Part shown: positions 11,101-23,339 of the stretch, piece after piece
Numbering within the stretch: position 1 is the stretch's first letter
Layout: every line of letters starts with the position of its first letter
Assembly: GCA_004352715.1 (NCBI GenBank)
Contig: SCFE01000006.1
Coordinates: 1-53,821, forward strand
Direction: 5' to 3'
Length of the DNA stretch: 53,821 nt
Source: Hofstenia miamia
Lineage: Eukaryota > Xenacoelomorpha > Acoela
The notes under the pieces: generated by a model
What the model saw: only the letters and a program-made list of their open reading frames with translations
Told to the model about the DNA's origin: nothing
The model's database searches: none
Made by a program: the position numbers and the translations under genes

Positions 11101-14100
11101 TTTGAATATGTTTCATCTTCAAACCTCTTGTAAATAAAGTAGACAAGATTGTCCATTATTTCTTGATACATCTTCTAAAAAATGGGCATATCTTCACGCA
11201 AAATCCTTACACAGTTACCTGCTTAATATCAATGACACTCTGTTGTGATTTTTGAATGACCTTTACTTCGCTGAGGTTTCGAAGAAGGTTTTCTAAAAAA
11301 TAAAAAGCTTAAGTTCTAATAGAATATATATTATAATTTTGTGATAAATATGAAATGATGAGTATCTACTAGGTAATTACATTTATAGAGATCCGTAAAC
11401 TTGCTTCGAAATGAAGTAAGACTAACAATGCTCTTATATATAAATACAAAATTTTTCTTATGCGTTTGCCGCTTTAAACTGCCCTAAAGTAATGTTTCAA
11501 AAAAATGCAAAACAAAATTTTAGTTAAAATCTTAATATATTCATGCCTTGCGCATTGATTAGAGGACAAATATGCAACCTGATGTATGAAGGAATTTGAG
11601 AAACAAAAAAATTAATGTTAAGAGTAGGATCCGAATATTATACTTGTAAAAAGTATGCTACATTTTTCCTTCTGAAACAAAAGATTGTGGTTGACATAAA
11701 GGAAAGTGAATTAAATTACTGATTATAGGTCACGATAAATAAAGGCTTCTTTCATTCAGCAATTTTTGCATTTTCATGACAGATTGGGACATGTCACACT
11801 CGAGACTTTTTAAATACTCATAAATTGTTTCAAATCTGTGTGTATAATACAGTACACGTTGGATCTAGCGTCTCCAGCGAGTTACAACAGGATGTCTGGG
11901 AAGAGCCAAATAGGTTTGTGAGTGAAAAAGCCTTGTTGGTGTTATTTTTAACAATATTTTTTTATAAGCGAATCTGTAACTGCTCGAGCACTACAGATTT
12001 GTAAACCAAATCACTGCGCGACAAGTTTCTAAGAAAAAATGTTGCTAATTATTAAAATTAAAATTGAGTCGCTTTTCTTAGAAAAACTGTTTACTATTAT
12101 TAACATAACCTTTATTATTGCAAACTTATATAAAAATTGTCCAAAATGTGTTAAAATTGTGTAAAAATAGACAAAAGTAAAAATCTATGATAAATTGCGG
12201 AATTGTAAATGCGAGTTTACCCGGGTCCTGGTCATAAGCAAAGTGTGTTAATTTCCACTCATTAAGTTCATAAAAGATCATAATTGAAAATAAAACATAT
12301 TTTGGACTCCGTCGACGAAATAGTTCACTAGTACAATGGCTGAACAACCCTCGTAAGAATTTCGAACTTTCAGGATTAATATAAATTAGTCATTACGAAT
12401 TATATAGCAGAAATACCGATATTTTACCGCTTATTTTAAGATAAAAGTTTTAAAACTATGGAAATGGGTGTGCAACCACAGTATGCATTATTATCAAACA
12501 GTAATAAACTAGAAATATATAGCGGCTATTTCATGTACTTTGCAGTTTCAATATATAGAATTCATAAAAAACTTGAAGCAAAACTTTCCCTTATGAATGT
12601 TGCTGAGTTTACTATGTAAAATCTGAGTGCAAGGCATATTGACTTTACATATAATAGAGGTTGATTTAAATGGATATTTAAATGCAAAAAGTTAATATGG
12701 GCCTTTAGACCATTAAGCAAAATTTGTAATTTGAGGTATGCCATCTCTAAGTAAATACAATACATCCATGGTAAAACCTTAATAATATATTGCTTACCAA
12801 CTTTAACTAACTCCTCCGATGCATGTAAATAGTGATGATTCTTCATATATTTTAAAATAACAAGTGGTGCGGTGGATATACATTCTCTAAACATTTGAAG
12901 TAAAAAATTAGAAAAATACAGCAATACTTCTTCTAGTGACTTGAATGTCATAGTACATATCATAGCCTTTACAGAATTCCCATATTCTGCGCTCTATTTC
13001 TCTAAAAACAACACACAATGTAGAGAACATGAACTTTCCAATATATGGCAATTGAAAAACATTCGATATTAATTTTTTTAGATTCAAAAACTAAAAAACA
13101 TGTGGAATGAAACAATCAAATAATAGATAGGCTACAAAAAATAAACAGATTACAACTATCCTTTATGAATAAAATTCTCAAAATCTGTACACAAAATTAA
13201 CTAAAATTTGTGAGAATTTAATTACGGATACACTATGTACAACACATTGAAATCTTATAATGATGATTTGTGAAAATTGCAAAGAATTAAAAAAATTTAA
13301 AAATATAAAACATGCTTGAAAAGTGTGTTATAACGAAAGTTTGTAATAGTGAGTGTCCATTGGAATTCTTAGTTTAAATTATAGGAAAACCTATTTTATT
13401 AGAAATATATACATTTTCAAATAGACACACTCATACTTGGATAAGGAATACTAATATAAGTGTTAAAATTAGTTATGACCGTTTTGCAAAAAAAAATCGG
13501 TTATATACTTTTGTTTAACACCTTGTAAAGCAGTGACATACAATTCGTCGAATGAAACTTTCAATGATAAATTATGTGAAACAGACACTAGGTAGTTCTA
13601 GGGAACTAAATATAAGTACATAATAGCAAAACGTAAATTATAACGATTAAGTAAATTACATTGAGAGATTAAAATATGACGAAAGAGGAAATACGCTATA
13701 GTGAAAAGTACGGCAGAGAGATTTCAAAATTTAATTTTGAAAAAATCCTCTGTACAATGGAGTTAAGGAATCAATATTCTCGATGTTCATATTAATTCAT
13801 ATATTAAAACTGTTACATATAATGAATTTTCAAAGCGACTGTTTCTCTATATGCGATCCCATAAAAAGATGAAACACTCACTGGCTCATTTATTCTACAG
13901 TCTCCCTACGATCTCAAAAAAGGTAAAAATTCATTTTCTGTTTTGTTCATATTCTTTGTTGAATAAAATAATTCCTCATTTTGCAGTTAGTTTTGCCTTT
14001 TCTCTCCAAGATGTACTGATAATGATCAATTGTTTGTGAAAACTGTCTCTACATCCTAAATAGTCAATTTCCAGGCTTTTCAAGGCTGGATTTAAGCAAA

Positions 14101-15926
14101 TTTATTCTTTAAAATAAGTAATTTTGTATTCAGTTATCTTTAAAACAATATTATATTATACTAAAATTAGTTGCACCCATACTTTTGCTTGTAACAAACC
14201 GTCCCTTAAATAACAATGATCAAATTTTCAAAAATTTTTACCTAAAATTTCTTATTACATGGGTGCTTGTCAATACAATTACTATAATTAAACAAGAAAA
14301 ATTATAATTACTAAGCCAAAATATTGAAAAAATATATTTTTCAAAACTACTCACAAGTTAGAGAAAATTGTAACAACGTGATTTTGAATGATAGCTTCTT
14401 TCCGGTCATTTAAAAGATCGTGTCTTTTACTTTGAATTTGGGCTTTACAATTGGCAAGACATTCCTTAACTTTTTTAACACTAACTTGTGCATTTGTCAA
14501 GTTACTTGAAATCGCACGATAAGCCTGAACAGCTTTTTGCAATTCAGCACTGTTTTCTAAAAGAAATGATGCAGCTTTTTATGAAAAAACTATCTACGTT
14601 TATAAAAGTATACGTACTTAAATCATATATCATATTCAAAACGCAGTATTTAACTATTGAAAAAAATATAATTAATAAGTATAAAATCGTAATTGAAGAT
14701 AAAAAATTATGAAATACTTTTAATTAGTTCATCGAGTTCATTGTCACATTGTTTAAAACCGTCATCAATTTTTCGTTTTTCCACTTTTCGCTCCTCAGAA
14801 GCATCGCTAAATATGAAATTAAAATATTACATTGTTTTCGATAATATAATTAATGAATAAATTAATCGCATAAGAATGAATTGTAATTTTTATATGAGAG
14901 CAATCAGCTAAATGTGCTTGGACAACAACAAAAACCTAAATAGAGTCAATTAATAAAAAATTCCGATTATTACATTAATAATTTTCTTCGCACATAGACC
15001 TATCAATATCATAAATGTCAATAATCAACTGTTTTCCCAATACTAAACAATAAATTCCAGCAGCTACATTTGGGATTGCCTAAAACTGTGTAATTAAGGT
15101 ATTTAGATATAGCATTAGCCAATCAATGCTGATGACAGTAAACTAAAAAAGTAGACCTTGTCAACTATCACTTGAATTGAAGTGTGAAGTTTGTTTTTGT
15201 TAATTTTTGAGAATGACTAGAAAGTGAAACTTTTAATGTTTTAAAATTAAAAGTAATCCAATTATAATCTTTGACTCGGTAGGAAGAAGCTACTAAAGTA
15301 ATGTCAACCAATTCTAGCACTTTGATGTTACCTATAATGATTTGAAATTAATTTGAAAAATATTTTTGTACAAGGTTCTTAATAAGAAAATTATGTTTAT
15401 TTCTTTTCAATTACACAAAGTGCATTACACTATTTAAGATCAAATCAATGCAACTCGAGTTGATTTAGTTAGAGTGACAAAGCCGAAATGTCCAGATGAA
15501 TCGAGTAATGACAGGGCCTTGGACACAATTTAACTGAAATTATATAATTTTGAAGAGAAATAAAAATGATTGAAAAAACCCAAACTGAAGCTAATAATTT
15601 TTTTACAATCTGAAAATAGCCTCAAATGTTTTTTGCATTATAAATGGTATGGAAAACATGATATCGTATTTCTTTATAGCGAGTGTGTAAATCAATATAA
15701 CAAGTTTTTTTAAACAAAACTGTAATATAAAAAATTATTTCAATATCAGTTGATAACACTAATCCACACCCCAATACTTATAGAAAATATTTATAGCGTC
15801 AAAATTGAAGAAAATAATTAAACTTACTTTAGAGTTAGTCGACGAATCAAATGCATTAATAAATCAGTCTAAACATTAAAGTAAAATGTATTCAGAATTT
15901 AATAAATTTACCGGCCGTTCAGACAT
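5104..15926 (-). CDS. EXOC4: Exocyst complex component 4 (Sec8), N-terminal half, 15 exons
   Basis: Sec8 is a subunit of the octameric exocyst, which tethers secretory vesicles to the plasma membrane. Exons (genomic order reversed): 15912-15926, 15828-15868, 14718-14806, 14355-14556, 12798-12886, 11219-11292, 11066-11174, 10847-10965, 8270-8331, 8095-8221, 7290-7352, 7089-7214, 6587-6725, 5732-5812, 5104-5217. The first 13 have GT/AG borders and join in phase from the ATG at 15926 (MSERPTDLLMHLIRRLTL). Recognisable Sec8 blocks are CDNELDELI with AVQAYRAISSNLTNAQ, KNHHYLHASEELVKV, DPRDDPPHFVTILIKALA, YTMNDFWSDVQSVLQTILSA and LFAFEDSAFYSNN. Exon 14 shifts frame within a T run near 5775 (MPFYQFVKI into KFCEEMENECDF), and its join to exon 15 (PCILHKFLDKCVDEIV) is out of phase, so that part is broken or mis-sequenced. 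A possible further exon near 4867-4960 is weak. The C-terminal half was not found. Confidence 0.9.
7743..7860 (-). repeat. Possible tRNA-derived SINE or tRNA relic
   Basis: On the minus strand, 7749-7765 forms a perfect tRNA-like T-arm: ATTGG, loop TTCGAGT, CCAAT, with the B-box-like core GGTTCGAGTCC. About 50-90 bases upstream is a GC-rich stretch with GCAGCCGAGGACTAAAAATC, loosely like the D and anticodon arms of a serine- or leucine-type tRNA. I cannot fold an acceptor stem or a full cloverleaf, so a functional tRNA is unlikely. It sits in an EXOC4 intron and is richer in GC than its surroundings. Confidence 0.35.
9319..9633 (-). mobile_element. 3' end of a LINE ORF2 (RT C-terminal region)
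   Basis: The minus strand reads an open stretch with the typical non-LTR ORF2 ending: YNLRSKTCINN, then LWNSLDKNIKNAPNIKSFK and LLKENLLAHQF, and a stop at 9319. These correspond to the 'YNLR ... WNSLP ... FK..LK..L' tail of CR1/Jockey-like elements. It is 5'-truncated at a single N (9634), which probably marks an assembly join rather than a biological boundary. It lies in the EXOC4 intron between exons 10847-10965 and 8270-8331. It could be the same LINE family as the minus-strand element at 30-33 kb, whose own 3' end is missing. Confidence 0.75.
9635..10379 (-). pseudogene. piggyBac-type transposase, N-terminal fragment
   Basis: An uninterrupted frame starts at the ATG at 10379 (MASGDSRPRRAAMLDALRQ). 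It has an acidic low-complexity N-terminus (EDENDEASEGSESEDEVADI), as many piggyBac proteins do, and then enters the DDE transposase domain: IWNLFFPDEHLQKIV, FTLSSLKAVIGFMLYRGASH and HFQIWLKCLRFDSAEDRADR. The last block matches the piggyBac 'LRFDD...R' region. About 248 residues are present against roughly 550-600 for a full protein; the catalytic aspartates lie beyond the truncation. Base composition is clearly richer in GC than the flanks and there are no stops, so this is a young copy. Both ends of the segment coincide with single-N joins (9634 and 10646). Confidence 0.85.
10380..10646 (-). mobile_element. piggyBac 5' untranslated and terminal region
   Basis: Upstream of the transposase ATG. 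On the minus strand the segment begins next to the N at 10646 with CTTTGTCAACCGGGTCATTT. This resembles a piggyBac inverted terminal repeat of the CCCTTTG... type lacking its first bases and the TTAA target site. The match rests on a short motif only. Confidence 0.5.
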
Positions 15927-15935
15927 CTTGATTTT
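15911..15935 (-). promoter_or_regulatory. Splice acceptor 9 bases before the EXOC4 start codon
   Basis: On the minus strand a T-rich tract (tttgttttttatagttttag) ends in AG at 15936-15937, nine bases upstream of the ATG at 15926. A GT donor-like site (tttag/gtaatt) lies about 70 bases further upstream, so a short 5'-UTR intron explains it. Spliced-leader addition is the alternative. Confidence 0.45.
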
Positions 15936-15999
15936 CTAAAACTATAAAAAACAAATAAATATAGAAAACTTAATGCAAATTGGAACTGATAGATTTATA

Positions 16000-17980
16000 A
16001 TTACCTAAACGCGAATAATTCCTGAAATAAACGATTTCTTAAAAATTTTAAATGAATGTAAATAGAATTCAAGCTTCTGTATTAAATTACTATAGAATTA
16101 ATAACCAGTCCGCAAGTAGAAATTTGATTTTGCAAGCCTTAGGTGACTGCCTTCCTGCGCTGAAGCGCCTCAATACGCATCTCACAGTGCAAGCTACTAA
16201 TATTTCAACCAAAAAACTCATTTTTGTAAATACATTGGCTTTGCATGTTTAGTCATGTTAATATATTTATCTTAGATTGCTGTTATTCATTTTTGAAACC
16301 TTAAATGGGATGGGCTTTGAAAGTTCAGAAACACCTTTCGCTATGGCAAAGCTCAATGGAAAAGAAATATAAAGAAACCTCTTAATTTCGCTCTCAACAA
16401 AAAAAACATCAAAGCCGTATTAGAAACAAAATATATGCGCTATTATGCGAATGAAATAAACTACACATTTTCACGAGAAAATTATAAGCACGAAAAAAAC
16501 AATAGAATAACTTATCATAATGTTTATAGAATATAATTAATGTGTATTATATACATGATTTGTCATCATTAGTCAGAAAAGGAGCATATTGTTGTTGGAC
16601 ATGTCAGCAGTGAATAGATTCAGCGGCAGGACGTATTGGCGTTTTAAATATTTTTCAATTGCTTCAAGTAACAGAATCAATACTGCTAGGGTTATACATC
16701 AAATGTGAGTAGCCAGTCGTCGTATCATTTGAAGCTATAGTTTATTTTCTAAAGGTAAAATGTCGTATTTCTTAAATATGCTACTTTACATATTTGCATG
16801 CTTTGTATATAAAGTATTTGCAATTCTTTTTAGGAATGCATATTAGGTTATAGGCAAAACTACATCAAATACCCAATTAGCTATAGCACATTTTACTACA
16901 AACGATTAGGATGTTGATCTGAAACTGAAACTAAGTGTACTGAAATGAATTAATCAAAACTCAAATTGAATTCTATAAGAAATGTAAAATTTAATTAAAG
17001 CTGAAACAGATATATTCAAGTACATGTATTTTATGGCAAACAAAATGTAGATACGTGAAGACGCACTAAAATTACATATTAGATTACTCTGATATTTTGT
17101 TGCACATAATCTTTAGGACATTTTATTTTTCTGCACTTCCCAAGTTAAAAAATCAAAGATCTTTTTCATTACAACAAGAAATTATGTCAATTCTGTTCAA
17201 ATGTTGAAAGAATGAAATACCTTTCTTGCTTGTGCTTTAAGTTTCATTAAAAATAACAGCAATATCTCAGCATGTAACTTTAGGAACAGCGAATTGGTAT
17301 ATACACTAATGATCTGAAGTAGGGCTTTCTATACATGTGCTTACCAGAATACCTGTGCGATCAATTTACAAACAACGAATGAATTAAAATCACTAGCAAA
17401 AAATATGCAAAACTAAATATCAATTGTATTTGTCACGAATGAACAGTAAATTTTTGACGTTGTTACTTAACAGCTAACTGGTAAATTAGAATAGAAAAGA
17501 ATGTATTTTTCTGATGCTTAAAAGTAAAAAGAATACAAATAAGTATTATCACTGCACCAGAGCGATTCTCCTATAGGCAATAAGCCCTTACATGGAGTAC
17601 CTATTTAAGCAAATTTAAAAAATCAGATCTGTTAAATTTTCATTTGTGACAACAAACTTAAGTTTTATTAATAAGACTTTTGAAAGAATTATGGTCGAGC
17701 TGAGAAATGTGGAGGTCCCGTTTCAGTAAGTAGTTTACTATCTTGGTATCTTTTAATCTAAGAGAATTCTTCTGATTGTTATTTTTACATGCTAACATAT
17801 GTAGAAGCCTTTTTTCTGAATTTCTGGTTTGAAAAGCTGATTCAGTCCTTTGATACAGATTATTTAACAAAGAAGATGGTTCGATTAGTTCAAAACTATA
17901 CTTTTCTCAAAAAGTTTACAAGAAGGATAATAGCGCCTCTTTCCAAAAATAATTATTTAAATTATATTTCGTACTCCGAG
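16000..17980. other. AT-rich stretch upstream of EXOC4, no gene recognised
   Basis: Contains the presumed EXOC4 promoter region. The short open frames at 16052-16252 and 17658-17986 show no conserved motif. No tRNA or repeat family was recognised, apart from a short GC-rich patch near 16145-16190. Confidence 0.45.
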
Positions 17981-17989
17981 TTTTAGGAG

Positions 17990-19491
17990 CAGAGACGCCG
18001 GAAGCAACTCAACATTGAGGGGGCAAAACTTCCTAAGCTTAAAACATATTTTTTAAATTTTTGAACTTTAGGCAAGCTAAATTAAGGCTATCACAACCTT
18101 ACAATTTTTACACTATTTACAAAATACATTCCATAATTATCTGTATCTTTATTGTACGAATATATTAATGTTTCAATAAACTAAAGGTCAATCTAACCAT
18201 TTTTAAAATCTAAGAGATGAAAAGGATTTCTCTATCAGTTATCTCGAAAATCGAGAAAGAACTTGAGCCCAGATAAATAATAAAAATATTAGACACTGCT
18301 TCCAATTTTCTACTTAAACCCTTAAAATCGTAGAAGAATCTAGTAATTGAGAAGATGAAGTTCTTCACCTAGCAAACATTGTTCAAATAGTCTATGTTAT
18401 CACAGTATTCATAAAGACGCAAAACGTTTCACAATAACATGCCTACAAAAATATCATGAAGCATTTAAATATTTTTTTGTTTGTGGAAGAAATACTTGGC
18501 GATCATGACATATTGAAGAATATATAGGCTAATCGAGAAAATCGCAATCAAAATCAGCAGCATGTTCCAAGGAAGGTGTGGAAATTAACGATAAGAACAC
18601 AAGTAGGAAATGAAACACGTTGCTTAAAAGAGTCATTTTGTGGCCATAACACAAGAAATTTGGTAATAGTTTCATTGGAGCATGACTAACCAATATTTAG
18701 AGACGTTTTTAAAACACGCAGTTCAATGGGAAATGTTTATCTATTTACCTTTACCACAATATTGTGAAAATTTGGAGCCTAAATTGTAGATGAATAACTA
18801 TTTTGATTTGTAATCGTGAGGAAAAGTACACATTCAATAGACTTGTTTATATTGGGAGTGAAACACTAAATACAATCTTTGAAGCTGTCTGTAATAGCCA
18901 TGCTGAAGATGTTTAAATGATATTTCATGTTGATGAATTGTGACAAGTGTTTCCAAAAACTGATTAACCACAAAATTCATTCCCCAAAACTGATTATTGC
19001 AAATACACAATAGTAGTCAGAAGAATTTTTAGAATTTTGTGTCCTTTACATTACTAAAACTCTGTCATTAATTTACAAATTCATATTCAATTAAATTTTC
19101 ACAAAAATATTTTCACTAATTTTATGATTATTTTTTCATGAAAATAAAAATATTTAAATTGAAAATTTAACATTAGCATTAGTTGCTTAAAAAATTCATT
19201 TTTGTATTGAAATATGTATATTTTTGCAAATTGTTTTATATAAGCATAGAACCAGAAATAATGCATTATTTATTTGCAAATATGTACACATAGGCATATT
19301 TCTTTGCTTATCATTATAGGAATCAGTATAGTAAAAAATATTTTGGGTTTTTATTAATAAAATCTGTGTTTTGTTATTGCATCTGAGTTTTATTCAGCAT
19401 ATTAAATTCAAATATTGAGGTGACACAGCCACCCCAATAAGAATATTGGGGTGCCAATTGCCACCAATGCACCCCACTTCCCGCACCACTG
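17990..19491. mobile_element. hAT-like non-autonomous element with 8-bp target duplication
   Basis: The left end at 17990 reads CAGAGACGCCGGAAG. The right end at 19491, read inward on the minus strand, gives CAGTGGTGCGGGAAG, an imperfect terminal inverted repeat (11 of 15). The flanks are a perfect 8-bp direct repeat, TTTAGGAG, at 17982-17989 and 19492-19499, the target-site length of hAT transposons. The body is AT-rich and I see no transposase motif, so it is probably non-autonomous. The right part (about 18987-19541) is repeated at about 19635-20187 beyond a single N at 19542. Confidence 0.75.
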
Positions 19492-19634
19492 TTTAGGAGA
19501 ATCCCTCACTGAAAATTTGGCATTGATTTGCACACTGAAANACGTCAATCAATAACAAGATAAAATTGTTCCAATATAAAAGCAGCCACTTTCATCATCA
19601 AATCATTTTAATCATGGGCTTGATAAAATCTTGC

Positions 19635-20187
19635 AACTGATTATTGCAAATACACAATAGTAGTCAGAAGAATTTTTAGAATTTTGTGTCCTTTACATTA
19701 CTAAAACTCTGTCATTAATTTACCAATTTATATTCACTTAAATTTTCACAAAAATATTTTCACTAATTTTATGATTATTTTTTCATGAAAATAAAAATAT
19801 TTAAATTGAAAATTTAACATTAGCATTAGTTGCTTAAAAAATTCATTTTGTATTGAAATATGTATATTTTTGCAAATTGTTTTATATAAGCATAGAACCA
19901 GAAATAATGCATTATTTATTTGCAAATATGTACACATAGGCATATTTCTTTGCTTATCATTATAGGAATCAGTATAGTAAAAAATATTTTGGGTTTTTAT
20001 TAATAAAATCTGTGTTTTGTTATTGCATCTGAGTTTTATTCAGCATATTAAATTCAAATATTGAGGTGACACAGCCACCCCAATAAGAATATTGGGGTGC
20101 CAATTGCCACCAATGCACCCCACTTCCCGCACCACTGTTTAGGAGAATCCCTCACTGAAAATTTGGCATTGATTTGCACACTGAAAG
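19635..20187. repeat. Duplicate of the hAT element's right part plus flank
   Basis: Near-identical to 18987-19541, including the right terminus (ending at 20137), the TTTAGGAG duplication (20138-20145) and the flanking bases up to GCACACTGAAA. The left context differs from the first copy. Because the host flank is included and a single N separates the copies, an assembly duplication or alternative haplotype is more likely than a second insertion. Confidence 0.8.
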
Positions 20188-20189
20188 AA

Positions 20190-21330
20190 CATCAGATGGA
20201 ACTACTTAATTCAAATAGATTGTTTTATATATGATTAAATAATGTGTTGAAGGCCAGAAAAGGGAAATTGAAAATATAGTTTTCATAATTGCAATTGCAG
20301 TTATAATTGCACTAAACGTAACAAAAAATCTCACGGACATTTGGGAAATAATTTAAGCGAAAAACTGATATAAAACTGAAACTGAAATGGTCGAACTTTT
20401 TTATCTGAAACTGAAATTATGCGGATTTTAATTCAGTTGAACACACTACATACGATATAAATCAAAACTTGCATCCTACGTTTATAGAGACAATATTCTT
20501 TACTAATGTAAAAAAGCAGCAGAATTTTGTAATAAAATGCACATCAAAGATGATTTAGACATCAGCATCTAAAGGAATAGATGCGCTTCCTAACTTAGAT
20601 ATCATAAAATTTGTTCTTAAACACTTAGATAGTAAAATGGCCATGATTAAACAATTTTCTAGCATTGGTAATAGAATAAAATGCATGACATTAAAAATCA
20701 TATTAGTTTAGCGGGATTAATTTTTATTACTATGTTAAAAAAACGTTTTCAGCAGTGTTAGAAAAACCGGTAACCTAAAATTGATCTATCTTTGAATTTA
20801 CTCTCATATATATCACAAGAAATTGTGAAATAGATATCACTCTCATTTATATTGGTTTTAATCTTGGCTGTTCATATAGCACCGCCTACATTCAAAATAG
20901 AATTTATATAAAAAATTTATTGAAGATCCAGGAGGGCCTTAAGCTGAAATATTTAATGCTAAACTTACGAACAGCTGTATTAAAACAAAAACTTCTAATA
21001 GTAGATGCGTAGGAAATTTTGTTTTCAATTTTGCTAGTTTTAATTTATTCTTAAGCTATGCAATGTGACATTGATTCACACTTCACAGCCCTACGCAAAA
21101 TTTGAATTCATTTAAATTTTCACATGAATTTGAGTGCAATGTACTGCAAATAGACACAAGCCAAACATTTAAGTATATATATATCTTAAAAATAGAAACA
21201 ACAAAAATTAACATTAATTTAAGAAGAACTAAAACCTTGGCTAAATTCTACTCCACTTATGATAACATTTTGATTGGCGTATGAAATCTGTGTTGATTAT
21301 CACCATTATTTATCTTAAAAATGACATCTT
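20190..21330. other. AT-rich stretch, no gene recognised
   Basis: Only short ORFs without motifs, for example 21102-21284. No repeat boundary seen. Confidence 0.45.
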
Positions 21331-21335
21331 GAAAT

Positions 21336-22313
21336 CGGCTATAGCAAATTTCACCGAAAAATACTATCACTGTGAAAATAGAAATATACTATAAATGATT
21401 AAATATTAAAATGATATGAAATGTCGAAAATATTTAAATTCGTCTATATAAGGGGTGAGGACTTTGTTAGGCGTTTGCAAGTAGCCCTAATCTTAATCAG
21501 AATCTAGCCCTAACACTAACCAAGAATTTGATTATTTTATTGACCTAGTAGGAACGCAAGCCTAAATAATTTAAAAACTTTTCCGAAAATTGATTGTGTA
21601 AGCTCCAATGTGTTTTGAATTTTTTCAGTGAAATTTGTTTTCAGGGAGATTTGCTGACACCATTGAAATCAGCATATCACAATTATTACACTGACTTTGG
21701 TAAAAGAAATAAATGAGCAAGAATAAGGCATAAATATCATGAAAACTAAGAATATAAACTTAGAGGATAGACCAATCTTAATTTAAAAACATTCATTTTA
21801 ATAAGTTTATGCTTCTTCAATGATCATCTGTAAGTATTTTTATAAATTTAGGACCTTGAAAATAAATTAATGTTTGAATGATTACTTTCTTGATTGACTC
21901 AAGCCTAAATGAGAAACTTGATCTTAACTAAACAATATTGGTTTTGATATTATATTTCCGATTAAATACACATGTAAAACGAACTCTACATATTTGAATA
22001 AATGAAGGTTATACATATTCTTGCAAAAAAAGAAATATTCCTTAGTTTAAATGGTTGAAGTTAAAAGAATTTCAATAAATGCTGTTTCCAGTTTGTAAAT
22101 TTAAATGTCTACACGAAAGTCTATAAAAGTAAATAAAGTAGTCAAATTTTTTATTAGTGTTATGGCAAGATTCTGATTAAGCCTTCAGCCCCTAATAAAC
22201 CCTATATATCTGACAATATTTATTTAATATATAATCATTTATGATGTATGACTATTTTCATTGTAACAAATTTTTTCGGTGAGATTTGTTTTCGGTGAAA
22301 TTTGCTTTAGCCG
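21336..22313. mobile_element. Non-autonomous DNA element with about 25-bp terminal inverted repeats
   Basis: The left end 21336-21360 (CGGCTATAGCAAATTTCACC plus GAAAA) is matched in reverse complement by 22289-22313 with one mismatch in 25. A second, shorter set of the same motif (GTGAGATTTGTTTTCGGTG) is nested inside the right end, and a degenerate copy lies near 21629-21655. The interior has no coding frame of note. Size and structure fit a MITE. I could not settle a target-site duplication. Confidence 0.6.
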
Positions 22314-22319
22314 TTCAAA

Positions 22320-23330
22320 AGCTACGTCACATCTTCAAATAGGACAACTAAACTCGCTATATTTTTAAGTTTTTTCCATAAAATGAACTAATGAAGTATA
22401 TTTAGTCATACATTCATAATTTATTTTGATAATTCTTTTATTTTGATTGTTTTCACATTCAAGTTAGTATGATGTAATATCACATTAACTTAATTTCGTT
22501 AAAATTGAATGTACGCAAACGCCAAATCTGTCAGTAAAATGTTGAACTAAAGCCCTAATTCTTAAGGAAGAGGCTCCATAAATCTGAGGCATGTAGCATT
22601 ATCTAACTTAAGTTAAGCTTGTCATTCTTAGAACTGTTCATTGATTAGCTCGTTACGGTTCGCTTATAAGTAGACTTGGTGTACTATAATCCTATATAAA
22701 TTTGTGCGATTGATTTAAAAACTTCAATATTTTAAATTGAGTTATTCAGTTATAGAAGTCTGCGTTTTCTTATGTTCATGTATTTGCAGAATTCTTTCTA
22801 CAATTACTTTTGCAATTTCTTTCAAAATGCTAATTTTCGGAACACGAGAGATGCTTTTTTTACTTTTTCGTTCACACGAGCTTATTCGAAAAATTTGACA
22901 CAGAAATTAACTGTAGGCGTAACTTTGCCCGGGGCACATCAATTTTTTTTACTATAGAGCAGTTTGCTATAACAAATTCATAAATGGCAGTTTTACGATC
23001 ATTCTAAACCTAATGAACTTATTGAAAGAAGTCGAAATGAATAAATAGGTTTAAGTTAATATATTTCAAAAGTCAAAATTGAAAGTGACAAAATATAATG
23101 ACAAATATTTGTTTTGTCAGTGGATTTAAGCTTTTGTCCAATTATTAATAAGGTTCAGCTATCAGCTTTTAACTGCTTTTGAAGTATCCAGGTGGTAATT
23201 ACTTCTGTTCTTTACAGTAGCATTAACATTCAGCTTATTTCTATTGAAAGCACAATATCATACAGAAGTTACAATGTACCATAAGTTTTATTTGAAAATT
23301 GATCATCTTGGAAATGAAATCAAAGAACCG
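22320..23330. other. AT-rich stretch, no gene recognised
   Basis: The short plus-strand frame 22772-22957 has no recognisable motif. No RNA gene or repeat boundary seen. Confidence 0.45.
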
Positions 23331-23339
23331 CGGTAGATC

